A stretch of DNA of 64,000 nucleotides from Rotaria sp. Silwood1 (GCA_905250075.1 CAJNOP010000009.1:861055-925054); one strand, 5' to 3'. Positions 11,956 to 25,923 are shown, counted from the first letter of the stretch. Numbers and translations are program-made. The notes: generated from the sequence alone by a model not told the origin.

Positions 11956-14900
11956 TTTTGTTTCTAGTTTAATTGATTCATGAAATACGAAGGTCAATGT
12001 GTATGAATGAAAAGGAACCTAAACAAAAAACAATTGTTTCAACTTGACAATAGCATGAATAAGCAATCATGCGAGAAATTATTCCCAATGGTTTACGATA
12101 AGAAATGACGAGTATATGCAACCGTGTTTATAATGATCATGATCAACGATTTGATTAATCATAAAGTTAATCGATTTGCTGAGTCATGATAAAATTATCG
12201 ATATTCATCATATAGGTATGTACTAGGTATTCTTCGTGAAGGTCTTGACATAAAATATTCATTCATTATTCGCTTTTTCTAAATATATGCTCAGAATTTT
12301 CGTTTAAAATAAGATTAAACAACTATCATCAAGTTATTTTAAAAGGATAATTGTCATGATTGAATGGCTATGCTATTTGACTACTTGTGTCCATAAGATA
12401 CTGTATGCAAGTCTCAGTACTTACAGTCATGAAATGATCCTGGACAAATCACAAATGATCATTGATCTTGGATCATCCATCTAATAGTACTTTATGACAT
12501 ACAAATGTTCTTATGATTAGTTAGTGTGTATGAAAAGCTAAAGTAATGTAAGGCAAGAATTTAGCGTTAGAGTGACCTTCTATCTAAAGCTATAGTTAGT
12601 TATAGCTGTACGAAAGATATCGAGCTGTTGAATCAGTAATTGTACATAATATTATTTTGGTTAATTTTGTGTTTCGAATAAAAACCTATAAAATTCAAAA
12701 TATTAAACGATAGCATTTTTTACCGATACCGGCTTCCATAGAAACTACCTCCCTAGTGAAAATTTATAGATTTCATTTCTAGTAATATGTAATTTTGTAC
12801 ATAATTCAGTGCTCTATAATAATGTTGAATCAAAATTGTTCCAAGAAATGCTAAGACGGTTCGAGAAGAAAAATCGGAATATTTATTCGAAAATAGTGTA
12901 AAATTCTGATTTAAAACCAGTTGTCATTTAGTATCCGAAAAATAAGCGAATATTTTGTGTCAAGACTTTTTACGCTATAGGGCATAAATTTTTGCTTCAA
13001 TCATAATAATGTCATGTTCGTTTGAAACTCTCTACAATTATTCTTGAGAAAAAAAATTCTGAAATCGAAATATTATATGTTATTCAACTATATGGGATCA
13101 AATTTAGTTGATGTATTGATTGCTTTAATAGCATTTGATAACATATGTTATTTGTCAATTCATTCTGATTTAGTTAAAGACGAATAGAATTAAACAACGA
13201 GATTTGGCTGGTAAATGCTATAAAAAAAGAAAAAAATTATTTGAATCTGTATTTAATTCGTTTAGAAATTTCGTGAGGTCAGTTATATGTTTCAAAAAAA
13301 CTAATATTTATAGTTTTTTTCGTCAATAATAATATAATAAATCGTAAATTTAATGGAGTGCTTCTTAACAGTAGCTGCATTCGTTGATATCAACGACTCG
13401 AGTACTAATCAATAGCATAATGGGGGTTAGTTGATGGTTATATAACAAAAATAACAATGTTGCTTTGAAGAAAAGCTTGTACATTTTACCTAGATCATCA
13501 ATAATAGGACGATTAGGAGAAAAGCTATTCTGATAGTGACGCTTGCCATCATTCGTTTCGTTTTCGATGAATTAAAAATTTATCTCATTTTCAAAACGTA
13601 ATACAAATAAAATTGCTATGACTTCTCTTGTTCCTAAATGAGACTGTTTCTATATTGAATAGTTTAATTTTGGGTATCATTTCGATAAGCGACTTTTTTT
13701 GTCGCGTTCATGCAATAGTCTAAACTACACATTCTTATCATCAATGTTTAATAATAATTAACTAACATTTTCAAAACAAATTTGTATCAAAGATTATTTT
13801 TACCGATAAAAAAACATCTGACAAGATTTTATAGTGCTCTGACTGGTTATCTGATTCATTATTTCTTTTACAAATATCTGGGAGAATGTACCTGCTTTTT
13901 TTGTCGAACAAAACTTGACTTTTGGACACATTTGACCTCACTGTAGTAGTTGCATCTACTATAGAGAAGTTCTAATGTACTAATATTCTACTTATCAGCA
14001 TTTACTAATGCAAAGCGAGGTCAAAATGGCCTACGTGATCGATTAAGGTAAATAATTTGCTGATTTTTAAGCCCTCTATCTAAAGCTGAAAAAAGGATAT
14101 GCTCTTCTAATATTAATAATAGATTGATCTAATCTTGGCAGATGCCTTAGTTTTCTTTCATTACCTAACATATGATCAAATACTTAAGAATAGCCATTTT
14201 CATTTATATTCTACTTAATTTTTCATATTTTGTTAGTAAGCCAATCGAATTCAATAATTCTCTTTTGAGGAATCTCAATTGTTAATTCGCACTTATGAAG
14301 TTTAGTCTTTCTCTATGATTGTGTGAAAGTACAAAACTTTGAAAAAATATTAATTAAAAAGTGCAAAATCGATTTTCATAAACAACGATTCCAACAGGTA
14401 TGTGTTTTTTCATCACATTGTCTGATTTCACACGTTGTACAATTACATATATATATATTTTGTTGAAAGGATTAATCTCTTGTATAATATATAATTAAAA
14501 AAGTTATTTTTCGAAGAATTTGTTCTTTGGTTAGTCGAACTTAAATTTCAAAATTCAAAAAATTTAATTTCTATTTTCTTTTTCTGTTCTTAGGAAGTTG
14601 GTCAAACTTGTTATAAAGATATTCATACAAACTAATAGAAAATCATGAATTCTCGAATAAAATAAAAAAAAAGAAATATGTGATCAATTACAACAACGAA
14701 GAAAAATTGTTTTTTTTTTCTTTTTCTTTTTCTTAATCTTTGTATATATATATTTTTTGTTTTTTAAAAACCTGATTTTTATGAAATATAGAAAAAAAAA
14801 AACAAAATAGAAGAAGATAATATTATGATATATGTGTTTATTAGTAATACGTGTTGAAATCAACAAAAGAAAAAAAGCAATAGTAACGTCTGATTCTCTT
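10212..14900. other. Long AT-rich gene-free stretch
   Basis: No ORF with family resemblance on either strand, and no tRNA-like box pairs noticed. It holds homopolymer A/T runs and a TTTA microsatellite (annotated separately). It may include distant 5' regulatory DNA of the Arkadia-like gene, but nothing in the sequence shows this. Confidence 0.5.
11926..11959. repeat. (TTTA)n microsatellite
   Basis: About eight perfect tandem TTTA units in AT-rich noncoding DNA, read directly. Confidence 0.9.
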
Positions 14901-15699
14901 AAGGTATACGCCACTAAAATCTTCTTAGTGCATTTTTTTTCTTTTTCTCTCTTTGCTAAACACAACACACATTCTCGTACCCTCCATCACCATGATTTGC
15001 ACGGCCGTCATCATCGTCTCTTACTTATAATAGTACATTTGATATTCATGGTATGTGTATTTTGTATTGGAAAAAAGCTGTTCTTCTTATCGGTGGTTTA
15101 TTCCCTTAGATTCTATCTTTCTGCTCTTGTCTTGTTTACATATATTGAAATACTAATCATTTTGTGCTCTACCAAATATAGAAAAAAATCTATTGAAAAC
15201 TATTATTGACCTTTTTTTCATGCTGAATGATCTTATATTACTTGTAGTTATAGATTGTATCATAACATTACTTCAATTTCTTTTTTACTTTTGTTTTTAA
15301 AATTGTACTTAAACATTAGTAGAAGAAAGAGAACACGTGTGGTGAAAGAACATTAAGCAAAAAAATAGATTTTGAGATGAACAACATATGCCCCGTATAA
15401 GCATAGAACATCGAAGAAAAACATTTGTTATCGCAAAAGCGCGGGCGAACATGCCCGCATGCGCTCTATATTCCCGAGTAACGAGAACGACGAGTGTAAT
15501 AGAAGCAAGAGGGGAAAAAAAAGAAGAAAAAAAAGCAATGGTAGTAGTAGTAATGGGGATGCAAATAAACGAACGTTGACGTTATATATTTGTACCACGC
15601 GAGAAAATCAAACAACAAGTTTTAAATTGCGCTATTCATTTGTCGATTTTTAAAAACATATCAAAGAATAAAAACAAATTCTTCTTTTAAGATCTCAAA
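14901..15699 (+). promoter_or_regulatory. Upstream region of the Arkadia-like gene
   Basis: Noncoding sequence before the ATG at 15700, with pyrimidine tracts and short purine-rich runs near 15510-15540. Small overlapping open frames at 15388-15653 are rich in Arg/Lys/Ser and have no family resemblance, so they are most likely chance frames or 5' UTR. No specific promoter motif is assignable. Confidence 0.3.
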
Positions 15700-17809
15700 A
15701 TGAGTGCTATACCACAACATCAAACATCAATCGTCAATCCTGAAGAAGTAACATCAGCAATACATGCTGCATTTGCTGATTTTCTTGCTGCTGAACCTAC
15801 TACAACTGCTCTTCTTTTACATCATCAACAAAATATTGATTCAACAATATTAACTAATGAAATTACACATAATGATAATGATTCAACAAGAAATAGTCGA
15901 CCACCAACACCATATGCAATTTCAACGCATACATACAATGGTATAATCATTTTGAGAGGAGAGAGAAAGGATAAATATTTCATAAATAAATTAACATTTA
16001 GATTCACCATCTTCATCATCAACTACAAATACAACAAATTTACCACGTTATAAAACTCTTCTTGATAAATATACACCCAATAATAATCAACAAAATTTAA
16101 CTACATCAAATAGTAATAATCTTATGGAAAATTATTGTAATACTTCAACATCTTCAATTAATCAAAGAAAACGACCTATATCTAACGAATACAATTCAAC
16201 AAAACGATTTCATCCATCACAATCATCAACAGGTATATATATTATTTAAAAAAAAAAGAACTATGTCAAGATATACTTTTTATTGTAATATAGCAAAGTT
16301 GGAAGAAATAATATCACCCAAAAAAAAATGATGTGTCTAGTAAACTCTGAGTTTAGATGTGCATAGTTTCTCATTGATTTTCTCATTGATTTTCTCATTA
16401 TTCTATTGATTTGTATATGTAACCAATAGTAAGTGTGATGAATAATACCTGATACAGATTAACTAAAATAGTCAGAAAAATATCTATTATCATGGCCACA
16501 GCTGTATCATCTTTACCAGATGTACGTCAATCATCATCATTAGTTATTTGATGAAAAAAAAAAGATCATTACTCTTATCAGATGATTACATTTTCAAATT
16601 GAATATTCAGCTAAAGTTCATACAAATATGAATAATCAATCCATTAAAATGATTGACGATCAGGGTTACCATGTAGAGAATGAGTAAAAATTCAAGTACA
16701 TAAATGTCATGAAGATTTTTTTTTCTATTAAACTTGTATATGACCTCGTTTAGAATCTTAGTACTATCCCACGTATCTGAATAGTCCGAATTTTCTACAA
16801 GAACTTTTTCAATTGTTTTTTTTCTTGTTCTAAAGCCTCTTCTCGTCAATCACAAGTGCAACAATATTCATCATCATCATCAACAGCAGCGAATAGTGAA
16901 AATGGTTCAATTAATAATTCAAATAGATTAATACATTCTACAACATCAAATTATAATGAAACAAATCAAATTCATTCTGAAATTCTCAATTCAAGTGATG
17001 ATGAAGATTCTTCGAATAATCTATTTGCTCCAAATAGAACATTAAATTCTTCATGTTCATGTTCACATCATCCATCTCAAATAACTTCATCATCATCATC
17101 AGTTATTCGAACGAATCATCAATCTATTCCGCATTCTCAATTATCATTACCAATTCAACAACATAATCATAATCCATCTCATTTACGACATCATTATCGT
17201 CAACAACTAACATCCGAAATACGTCGTCAACGTCTAAGTACATTTCAAAATCAAACATCATCATCAACAATGATTACAGCTGATCAACATTTACATGCTA
17301 TTTTAACAAATCCAGCAATAATAACAACAACAAATAATAATATTCGTAATCATCATTTAACAATTCAACCAAATTCAACATATAATACAAATTCAAATAT
17401 GAATATAACAACACGAAATGAAAATAATTCATGGCCATCAACATCATTTTTATTTCGTTCATTTCATAACTTAATTTTTTTACGTAATAATGAACATGTT
17501 TTTGAAGAATTATTACGTATGGAAGAACAATTAAATGGTTTAAATAATTCAACAAATATAGGTGCAAGTCAAGAACATATTAATTGTCGTACATTATCAT
17601 ATAAATATATAAAAGAAAAAATTTCTATGGAAGAAAAATGTACGATATGTTTATGTGAATATGATCAATATGATAGTGTACGTCGTTTACCATGTATGCA
17701 TTTATTTCATATTGAATGTGTTGATAAATGGTTAATACAAAGTAAACGATGTCCTATATGTCGAATTGATATTGATTTCCAAGGAGATTTTGGTGATTAT
17801 ACTTGTTAG
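15700..17809 (+). CDS. Arkadia/RNF111-like RING-H2 E3 ubiquitin ligase
   Basis: Nuclear E3 ligase family; in animals Arkadia promotes TGF-beta/Nodal signalling by degrading SnoN/Ski/Smad7. Three exons: 15700-15940, 16002-16232 and 16857-17809, about 474 residues. The N-terminal 350 residues are low-complexity Ser/Thr/Asn/Gln/His-rich and probably disordered. Near residue 380 is the block [11 protein letters not shown] followed by GASQ, which resembles the Arkadia segment just before its RING. The RING-H2 spans about residues 419-459, with [22 protein letters not shown] and CPIC giving the C3H2C3 ligands. It ends 15 residues later with the stop, as in Arkadia. AATAAATAAATA just after the stop is a likely poly(A) signal. 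Intron 2 (16233-16856) has a weak acceptor (CACAAG), so the start of exon 3 is the least certain boundary. No SUMO-interaction motif was identified. Confidence 0.85.
16369..16412. repeat. Short tandem TCTCATTGATTT repeat in intron
   Basis: Three adjacent near-identical copies of TCTCATTGATTT inside intron 2 of the Arkadia-like gene. A minor local duplication. Confidence 0.6.
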
Positions 17810-18486
17810 AGTAAGAAAATAAATAAATAAATAATACTATTGTTTTATTTATGTATAAACATATTGTGATTGTATTTTTATTATTCGAAGAAAAAAAAAA
17901 AGAAAAGAACAGATTTGGTGTATTTTAATTTTCAACATATATATATATATATTATTTAATATAAACGTGTCATTTTTCTTTTGTTTTTTTTTTCAGTTTA
18001 ATTTTTCGAACTTTTCTTTTCTTTTCTTTTTTAACAATAAAGAATGGCTCTCTTCTTTTTGTCTTTTTAATCACGTATTTAAATGCAATCTTTTCCTATT
18101 CAATTATCAAATGAAAATATATAAAAGTATGCTAGCATGTCGTTTGTATCCCATTAATTCAATTTGCGTGACTTGTAACCACGTAGAGGAAAAAACGAGA
18201 AAGTATGAGATTTTTCTCTTTCCTTTCATTTCGTTTGATTCTTTATTCGATGCATTATTAATAGAGAAAAAAAGTTGCTCGTGCACTCTCTCTCTCTCTC
18301 GACAACACTCATTCATACGCATTTTATGATGACAACCTGCGTAGGTTTATACATGTTCCTCCTGCTAAAAAAAATATATATATAAACCATGACAACGACA
18401 TACTTTCAGTTCGAAATAATATGTGATCTAAATGAGATAATATCCTATGATGAACATGATAAGATGATAATTTGTGTTTTTTTTAG
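17810..18486. other. Intergenic region between Arkadia-like and FATP genes
   Basis: 3' UTR and poly(A) signals of the upstream gene, then T-rich tracts, a short (TA)n near 17939-17952 and a (TC)n run near 18287-18300. Both neighbours are on the same strand, so the promoter of the fatty-acid transporter should lie here, but no motif stands out. Confidence 0.4.
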
Positions 18487-21400
18487 ATGTTTGATCGAAT
18501 TTGGACTTTTCTAATATTTTTATTTGATTATTTATCAACGATTATTAAAACTTTACCACGTGATATTCGTGGTCTTTATAAAATTTTTCGACATTCTTTC
18601 ATAATTAAATATAATGTGTATCGAAAACGAGATTTTATAGCTATATTTCGTGATAATGTGAAATATTATAAATCAAAACCATGTTTTATTTTCGAAGATA
18701 CATTTCTGTCATTTCAACAAGTTTGTTTATTTTGAAAAAAAAAGATGAAACTGATAATTAAATGTTTTAATCAAACTTAATTTTTTTGTTTAGGTTGAAG
18801 ATTTAACAAATCAATTAGCAAATTACTTCTTAGCTGAAGGTTATTCTCATGGAGATGTTATTGCACTTATGTTAGATAATTCTATTGAATATCCATGTGT
18901 ATGGATTGGATTAAGTAAAATTGGTTGCATCACAGCATTAATCAATTCCAATCTACGTGCTATACCACTTCTACATTCCATTCGAACGGTTAATGCTAAA
19001 AGTATTATTACTTCAAAACATCTTCTTCCAGGTAAAATATTTTCATTTTTTAAATGTTACTTTTAATATTGACTTTTCATGAAATAGAAATCGAATCTGA
19101 ACTAAAGGAATTAAATATAAATAAAGTTTATTTATTTGATACAAAGCATAAATCAACAACAAATATTAGTAATGGTTGTACATCAATATCATCTTTTGAA
19201 ACCGTTCAATTATATGAAAAACTTGAACAATGTTCAGCAAAACCGACAAAACCTATTCCATATAATTTAAAACGTATAATAATTGAAAGAAAAATAAAAG
19301 TAATTATGTTTAATTTTAATTTTTTCTGTTTTGATTAGATCCTGTCTTCTATATTTTTACTTCCGGAACAACAGGATTACCAAAAGCAGCTGTTATTAAA
19401 CATTCAAGGTTCGTTGAAAAGATGTCTATTCATTCTTATATACCAAAATAATAGATAGTTTTAGTCATAAATTGAAGAAAAAATCCAAGATGATTAAGAA
19501 AAGTGATAGAAACGTCTTATCTGCTTAATCATTCTTCTCAAAAAATAATAAGAAGAAAATAAGCTTCTTTCACAATGACGTATATATACAAGAAAATAAA
19601 AGATAGAGAACAAGACTATTCACAGACATACATGTAAAAATATTTTTAATACCGTTCTCAATCGATTTTACTTGTTGGTTCATATTACTTGAAATAGTCA
19701 TCCAAATCCTTACTAATTCTCAAATTAATACAGTAGAAACCAGTTAGAGTTATACATATTGATTACTTTGAAAAATTGTTGCAACAACTGAAGCCATATG
19801 TTTGTGTATTACTATGAAGCTTAAATATTGTACGAACAACCGTAAATAATATGCGGAATAAGCTTTTAATAAAAAATAGACATTCTAGATGATCATGTTG
19901 ACTATTTCATACAAACTCAAATGTACAAGAAAACATCAAGCCTGTGACATATTGGAAGACTTCCCTCAGATAATCGAAACACAAGATAGTTCATAAGACA
20001 ACGTCTAAAAATAAATTTTTATTAAATAATTTTTTAGTTTTTTTATTTTTTTCATACTATTTATAATCATATTTATATCGAAACTCAATAAGGATAATAT
20101 TTGGTTTCTCTCGTTTTAGCAATGTGTCATATCTCAGTTAGAAAAATCATGAAAAATAAATCCTAGAAATGAACATGATATTGGAAAACACACTTCTTTT
20201 CTTGTAGATATGTCACGAAGTTATTTCAGTTTTTCTTTGCAACATACGCTGAAAACATTTTTAGATTTCCAATAGGTAAAACAGACATTTCCGTGATCAT
20301 AGAACTTAATTAATGAAATGCGTATTTGCACCAGTAATAAATGAAGAGATCTTTCTACAAAAAGAAAGTATTTAGTAAAATCTCGTTGAGTATTAATTAA
20401 AAGAAATCTTTGCTGTTGCACTCTCTTCTAGAAACTCAGACATGTTTTTCATCATGAAAGAACTCAGTCGTAATTGAAGAAAACATATAATCGAACACGT
20501 ACATATCAATCTATATTTTATGAAGTACTTTCAAGCCTGAGAATGCATTTCTTTTTGCAAAAAGAAGATGCAAATATATTTTTTGAAGCAGCTATAAAAA
20601 ATACTACAAATACACACAAAATGTGCATTCAGCTGCTGTTTTTCTATAAACTGTTTCTTTGTAGACAATCACATTTAACATGTTAAATTTTAAATATAAG
20701 TAGACTGCGATGTGATATGAAATGCCTGAAAAGGATTCTGTCGTTTTTAAAAGACTCAAATAATATACTTTTTGACGTTATATTTTGTTTATAATTATGT
20801 CTTTAATACAGTCTAATGTTCTAACGATTCTGATTCAAATTAGTGCTTCCGTCACGATATAACCTAGCCTTAAAAAGACAACACAATCTAATCAAAGTTT
20901 TGAAAAGATTGAGCTGCCTTCAAACCTATTAATAAGAGATAAGATTTTAGCCGTTCGAAAGAAGCTGTGTCACTGCATAGTTCTAGGTATGATACAATAA
21001 TGTTGGTTTACGACCAAAATACTAATCAGTGGCTTACAGAAAAAAACTATTGATCGCTCTATGAAGATGATACAGAACACTAATTCTCAAAAATACGCTG
21101 ATTATGTGTGGCACTGATCCACGTTCAAATGCGAAATTGTTATTGTGATCAGTCTAACAGTTATAAATACAGCACCAGGTAGACTGTAGATTGCGAGCAA
21201 GAAAATCTAGCACATTTCTTAAAAGTAAACCTCTGCTTCATCTGCATAAAACTATTCGTATTTTCTGAAGCCCTCTGAGTGACCATTGAGTCATTGACTG
21301 ACATTATTGAGTCATGCATAGAACCGTGCAAATATACGCCCTCTTTCGGATGATCACAGGTACTAGCTTTTATTTTATTCCTATCAAAATTTATTTCCAA

Positions 21401-24005
21401 ACAAAGACTGTGCAGTGACTTTTTGGACCATCCTGTATATAAACAAAGTATTAAATTAAAAATGCGTTACTCACGAAAGAAGGTTTAAGAAGATGAGTCT
21501 TTTTTTTTCATATCTCATCGAAGTCAATTGATAATTGAAAAATTGATTAAAAACTATCTTTGTTTATTATTAATTTTAATTTACAGATTTTTTCTTGGTG
21601 CATTCGGTTTTCTTGTTGCAACTGGTATTACCGATAAAGATATCATGTATGATACTCTTCCACTTTATCATTCCTTAGGTATATTCTATTTTTAAAATGT
21701 GTTTTTGATAAAATTTCTATTGTTTTTTTTTTTAATTAGGTGGCTGGGTTTGCATTACTCACAGGTATATATTTAAATAAATAATTACTTAGACAAAACA
21801 AATAATAATTAAATTAAATTAAATTTTAATTTTGTTTTAGTCTCATAGGAGGTTGTACAACAGTATTACGTAAAAAATTCTCAGCGTCAAATTTTTGGAA
21901 AGATTGTGTCAGATATAAATGCACAGTAAATAAAAATAAAAAAAGAAATTTTTGTAAAAAGAAACTGTTTATATTTTTAAACAAGGGTTTTACATATGTT
22001 GGTGAATTATGTCGATTTTTACTGGCTCAACCACCAAGTGAATATGATAGAAAACATTCAATACGTTTATGTTGTGGTAATGGACTTCGACAAAATTTAT
22101 GGATACCATTTGTTGAACGATTTAATATACCACAAGTTTATGAATTTTATGCAGCTACGGAAAGCAATGCTTATTTCTGTAATACCAAAGAACAAAAAAA
22201 CTTTTGTTTTGTAATGTTTTAATCATTTTTATATTTTAGTTAATATTGATTCATATCCAGGTGCTTGTGGATTTTATTCATTAATTGCTCCGCGTGCACT
22301 TGGAAGTGTACTTGTACGATTTGATCCTGTAACATTAGAACCAGTACGTGATGAAAAAACAAAATTATGTGTACGATGTAAAGCAGGTGAACGCGGATTA
22401 TTATTAGGAATGATTGAAAATAATATATTACACGCATTTGATGGTTACGTTAATAATCCAACAGGAACAAAACGAAAAGTTATTGAAGATATTTATAAAC
22501 GAGGTGATCGTGCTTTTAATACAGGTAAAATCATTATTATCAATTGAAAAATATTTAAAGCTGGCTTAATTTTTCCTTTTGTTATATAGGCGATGTTATG
22601 GTAGCAGATAAATATGGTTATTTATTTTTTTGTGATCGTACAGGTGATACATTTCGTTGGAAAGGTGAAAATGTATCAACAGTTGAAGTTGAAAATATTC
22701 TTATGAATATTCTTAAACGAAATGATGTTGTTGTTTTTGGAGTTGCAGTACCAGGTACGAAATCTATTTTTTATTGAATTCATAGAGCTCTTGTAAAACT
22801 TTAAGTTTTCTCATAATCGATCATTAAAAATAATAGAACACTTGATACATAAGTTTTTAAGAGTACTTTCTCCTGCTCTCCGTTGTTTCTCGAAAATGGC
22901 TCATGAGATAAATTTAAAATTTTCAGAGCAGATAGATCTGGACGAATAGAGCAAAAGTAATCATTCCGGATGTTCTATCTTTTATGAAACACTAAAATCA
23001 TAATGAAAAATTCTCATTAGATTGTATCATCTTTGGAGATATAATAGAAATTCAATGATTTATATGAAAAACATATGGGTGATTTTATTAGTTAGCGACC
23101 TGACACTAAAAAAAGACACCTGCTTGCACTGTGTGCTGGTCCACGTATAAAGCGGATCACGAGATTATAACAAAACATAAAATCTCATTTTGTGATAAAA
23201 GTAGATTTATGAAAAAAACGGTTCTTGGTAAGCAATTTTCTAGAGTTCGATCTTGCTAAATATTTTATCATTGATGTAGTCTACAGTATGAAGTTGATTC
23301 TGGAATTGTTGGAATTTTGCATTCTACGGTTAGGGAGATATTTGCTAATTAACCGTTAACTAATTAACGAATTAGCTAATTAGATTTTAATTTATTAACT
23401 AGACCTTAATGAATTAGTTAATTAGGCTTTGATTAATTAGTGAGATAATTTTTTAAATTAAATTAATATTTATCGGTTAATTAGGTTATAGCTGTTAGAG
23501 TCAATGTGTTTACATCTGTTCGTAGAAAAAGAACTTTATAATACAATAACTCTTATAAAGAATTGACGTTAAATCAAAAATGCTCATGTACTGTATTCCA
23601 CTGGTTTTACCCACTTTTATTTTATTTTTATTTATATAGAAACTGATGGTAAAGCAGGCATGGCTGTCATTCTTGATGATCCTTCTTTACCAATTGATAT
23701 GACTAAATTAGTACAGGAATTGAAAAAAAATGGATTACCATCCTATGCTCGACCATGTTTTATTCGTCTTACTAAACATATTGAATTAACTGGTTAGTTA
23801 ATATTTATTTCATTGTAATTTATGAAGTTTTCTGTTTTTTTCTAAAGGTACATTTAAAGTTAAAAAGACAGTATTTCAAGAAGAAGGTTTTGATCTGAAA
23901 GTTATTGATGAACCAATATTTTATTTAAATCCAAAAAAACAGATTTATCAAAAATTAACACCTGAAATATATGATCTGATATTAAAAGAGAAAATAAAAT
24001 TTTGA
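18487..24005 (+). CDS. Long-chain fatty acid transport protein / very-long-chain acyl-CoA synthetase (SLC27A family)
   Basis: Activates long-chain fatty acids to CoA esters with ATP and drives their uptake; located in plasma membrane or ER. Exons: 18487-18720, 18794-19031, 19088-about 19299, 19339-19408, 21587-21678, 21740-21764, 21841-21925, 21986-22178, 22240-22524, 22590-22754, 23640-23792, 23848-24005, giving about 636 residues, normal for the family. The N-terminus has one hydrophobic segment (about residues 5-25). The AMP-binding P-loop reads [14 protein letters not shown]. Downstream are [21 protein letters not shown] and the FATP signature [16 protein letters not shown]. The C-terminus carries the catalytic-lysine region GTFKVKK. 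One junction is unresolved: exon 3 to exon 4 (19299/19339) is off phase with the obvious donor. A cryptic donor near 19268 would restore the frame but give His where Asp is usual before PVFYIF. Two introns are long (19409-21586 and 22755-23639). Confidence 0.88.
19409..21586 (+). other. 2.2 kb intron in the FATP gene
   Basis: Lies between the AMP-binding P-loop exon and the next exon; donor GTTCGT, acceptor TTTACAG. It contains GACTTTTTGGACCATCCTGTAT at about 21418-21438, which resembles mariner/Tc1-type transposon termini, but I found no partner inverted repeat in the intron. An open minus-strand frame (21161-21400) next to that end has no transposase motif I can recognise. Confidence 0.5.
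22755..23639 (+). other. 0.9 kb intron with TTAATTAG-rich AT repeat
   Basis: Donor GTACGA, acceptor TATATAG, flanking exons in phase. Positions about 23340-23480 carry many copies of the self-complementary word TTAATTAG and variants (TTAACTAATTAA, TTAGCTAATTAG). The rest of the intron shows nothing recognisable. Confidence 0.6.
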
Positions 24006-25923
24006 ACAAAACCCATACGAATCTCTTTTATTGAATCTGTTCGATTTATTTTCCGTCCTCTATATGATCTATTTTTATGTTTTTCGTTTTTTTACAGTAC
24101 ACTGAGTGATATTTTTCTTTAATTTTAATCTCACATCTGTTTTTACAGTATGTGGCCTTTTTTCATGACTAAACGATTAAACAAAATGAACACCATTTGA
24201 CATTCAGTATTTTATATGTTCGTTTGAATTGATTGTGTATTTGTATCTTTTTTATTATCATTATTATTCTAGAATGTAATTTTTCGTGTTATTTTATGAT
24301 TTCTTGTACGTTCGTTGTTGTTTATGGTTCGCTTCATGTTTTTCTTCACAATTTTTTTAGATGAACTTGCGTAGACAAGTTCATCTATGTTTTTGAAAAA
24401 CAACACTTATATATTTTAGTTTGTTTTTCAAAGGACGAATAAATAATTTTATTAACAACTTCATTGTTTTTGTTTTCATATAATAAAATATCAATTTTAA
24501 TCAAAAAGAAAAATAATAATGTGGAATGAGAAATATGAATAAATGTGTAATTAAAATAAATATTACAATAAATCGATGTTATTTAGTTCATTGATTATTA
24601 GCATATTAAAAAGTTGTGTATTTGTCAAGAAAGAATTGTCAATATTAAAATGACAACTTTATGATTACAAGTCTTGTTAAATACGAAATTTCATTCTGCT
24701 AGGTATCAATCGTACATAGAAAAAGTTTATCAATCTTAAGAAGAAACTCTTTAAATAGATAGCCTTTGTTTGAGTTTATATTTTGCTGATCTGTTAAGAT
24801 CGATTGTGTAGATATAAGTCCTAGGACGATATGTACCACTAGAGATTTCTTCTTAAGTTATTATTATTATTGCAGAATACTTTAAGGATTGTTCGATGTA
24901 TGTCCAGGTAAAATTTCAGATTAAAACTCTTTGATTCGGATTTCTTTATAATATTTTGCAAGATATAGAAAATTTGGTAAAATGATCATAACTCAAGAAG
25001 GAAACACTCATGCTGCATATCTCTTTAGGGCATTTGTCTGCATGATGCATCTTAACAACCAGTAAAATATGAGCTTGAACACAGATTATAAATAGGAGGC
25101 GTACCTCTCATTTGTTGAAACAAATACTATTGAATCAATGATGGTCTTATAAGGAGGTATGTTCAGATTTCCGAAAAAGGAAATTACAGAAATTTCCGAA
25201 GCTTCCATCAACTCGATAACTACATAGCAAAGCAAATGAAAATATTTTGGAAATATTGGAAATTTTAGAATTTTCTGTAATTTCGGAAATTTCGCTATGT
25301 ATAGAATTTTGGAAATTTCAGAAATTTCGGAAATTATATAATTTTGAGAAGTATCACACAATTTAGAACACAAGTGTTTGAAATTTCCAAAACTTCCGAA
25401 ATTTCCTTTTTCGGAAGTCTGAACACTGCTGAATTTTAGATATACACCTGTAAATAAAAAAAGCCAGAATTTCGAGATGAAATTATTTTTGTATATGGGT
25501 CGAATGACGCGTAGAATATTTTAAAAGTTTCAGCCGAAAAAAATGTTCTACTGCTGAGACATCGAGTTTCCAAAAAAATAATCGCTTATCACAGACATGA
25601 TATAAAGCACGAGCTTATTATACATGGAAAAAACTTCCGATCGAAATTTTGTCATTTGATACAAAACGTAGAGTCGAAAATTCAATAAAACGAGCATAAC
25701 TCTGTTTCAAATACTCATTGGGATGAATTTGGGGGAAATTCAATTACGCTAGGTAGAGGGTACTCGATTCGAAGTTTCATTAAAACTACCTTTATTTTGT
25801 TAGATGAAGGTTCTTAATTCAAATGATTTCGAATTTCATATAAATTTTATCGATAAGTGTTCAATTAAATTATGAAATTTATATTTTCTAGATTGTTTAA
25901 ATTTATTTATTTAAAAAAAAACA
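24006..25923. other. Intergenic region between FATP and ZNHIT2
   Basis: Holds the 3' UTR of the fatty-acid transporter (AATAAA-like words near 24440 and 24480-24540), the MITE at 25160-25425 and AT-rich DNA. No further gene recognised. Confidence 0.5.
25160..25425. mobile_element. Palindromic MITE, about 266 bp
   Basis: The left end TGTTCAGATTTCCGAAAAAG matches the reverse complement of the right end (TGTTCAGACTTCCGAAAAAG), with one mismatch in the first 20 bases. The similarity continues through GGAAATT. The interior consists largely of GAAATTTC/GGAAATTT words in both orientations, so the whole element can fold back. No coding capacity. The flanks (GAGGTA and CTGCTG) show no convincing target duplication, so the superfamily is unassigned. 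Confidence 0.65.

Noticed and set aside
15388-15653. Short overlapping frames before the Arkadia-like gene
   Set aside because: Basic low-complexity peptides with no homology, in purine-rich DNA that is probably 5' UTR or promoter.
21161-21400. 79-codon minus-strand frame in the FATP intron as a transposase fragment
   Set aside because: Despite its position next to a mariner-like end, it shows no DD(E/D) context or other transposase motif.
25086-25373. 95-codon minus-strand frame
   Set aside because: Its repetitive Ile/Ser/Glu/Lys composition is simply the GAAATTTC words of the MITE read as codons.
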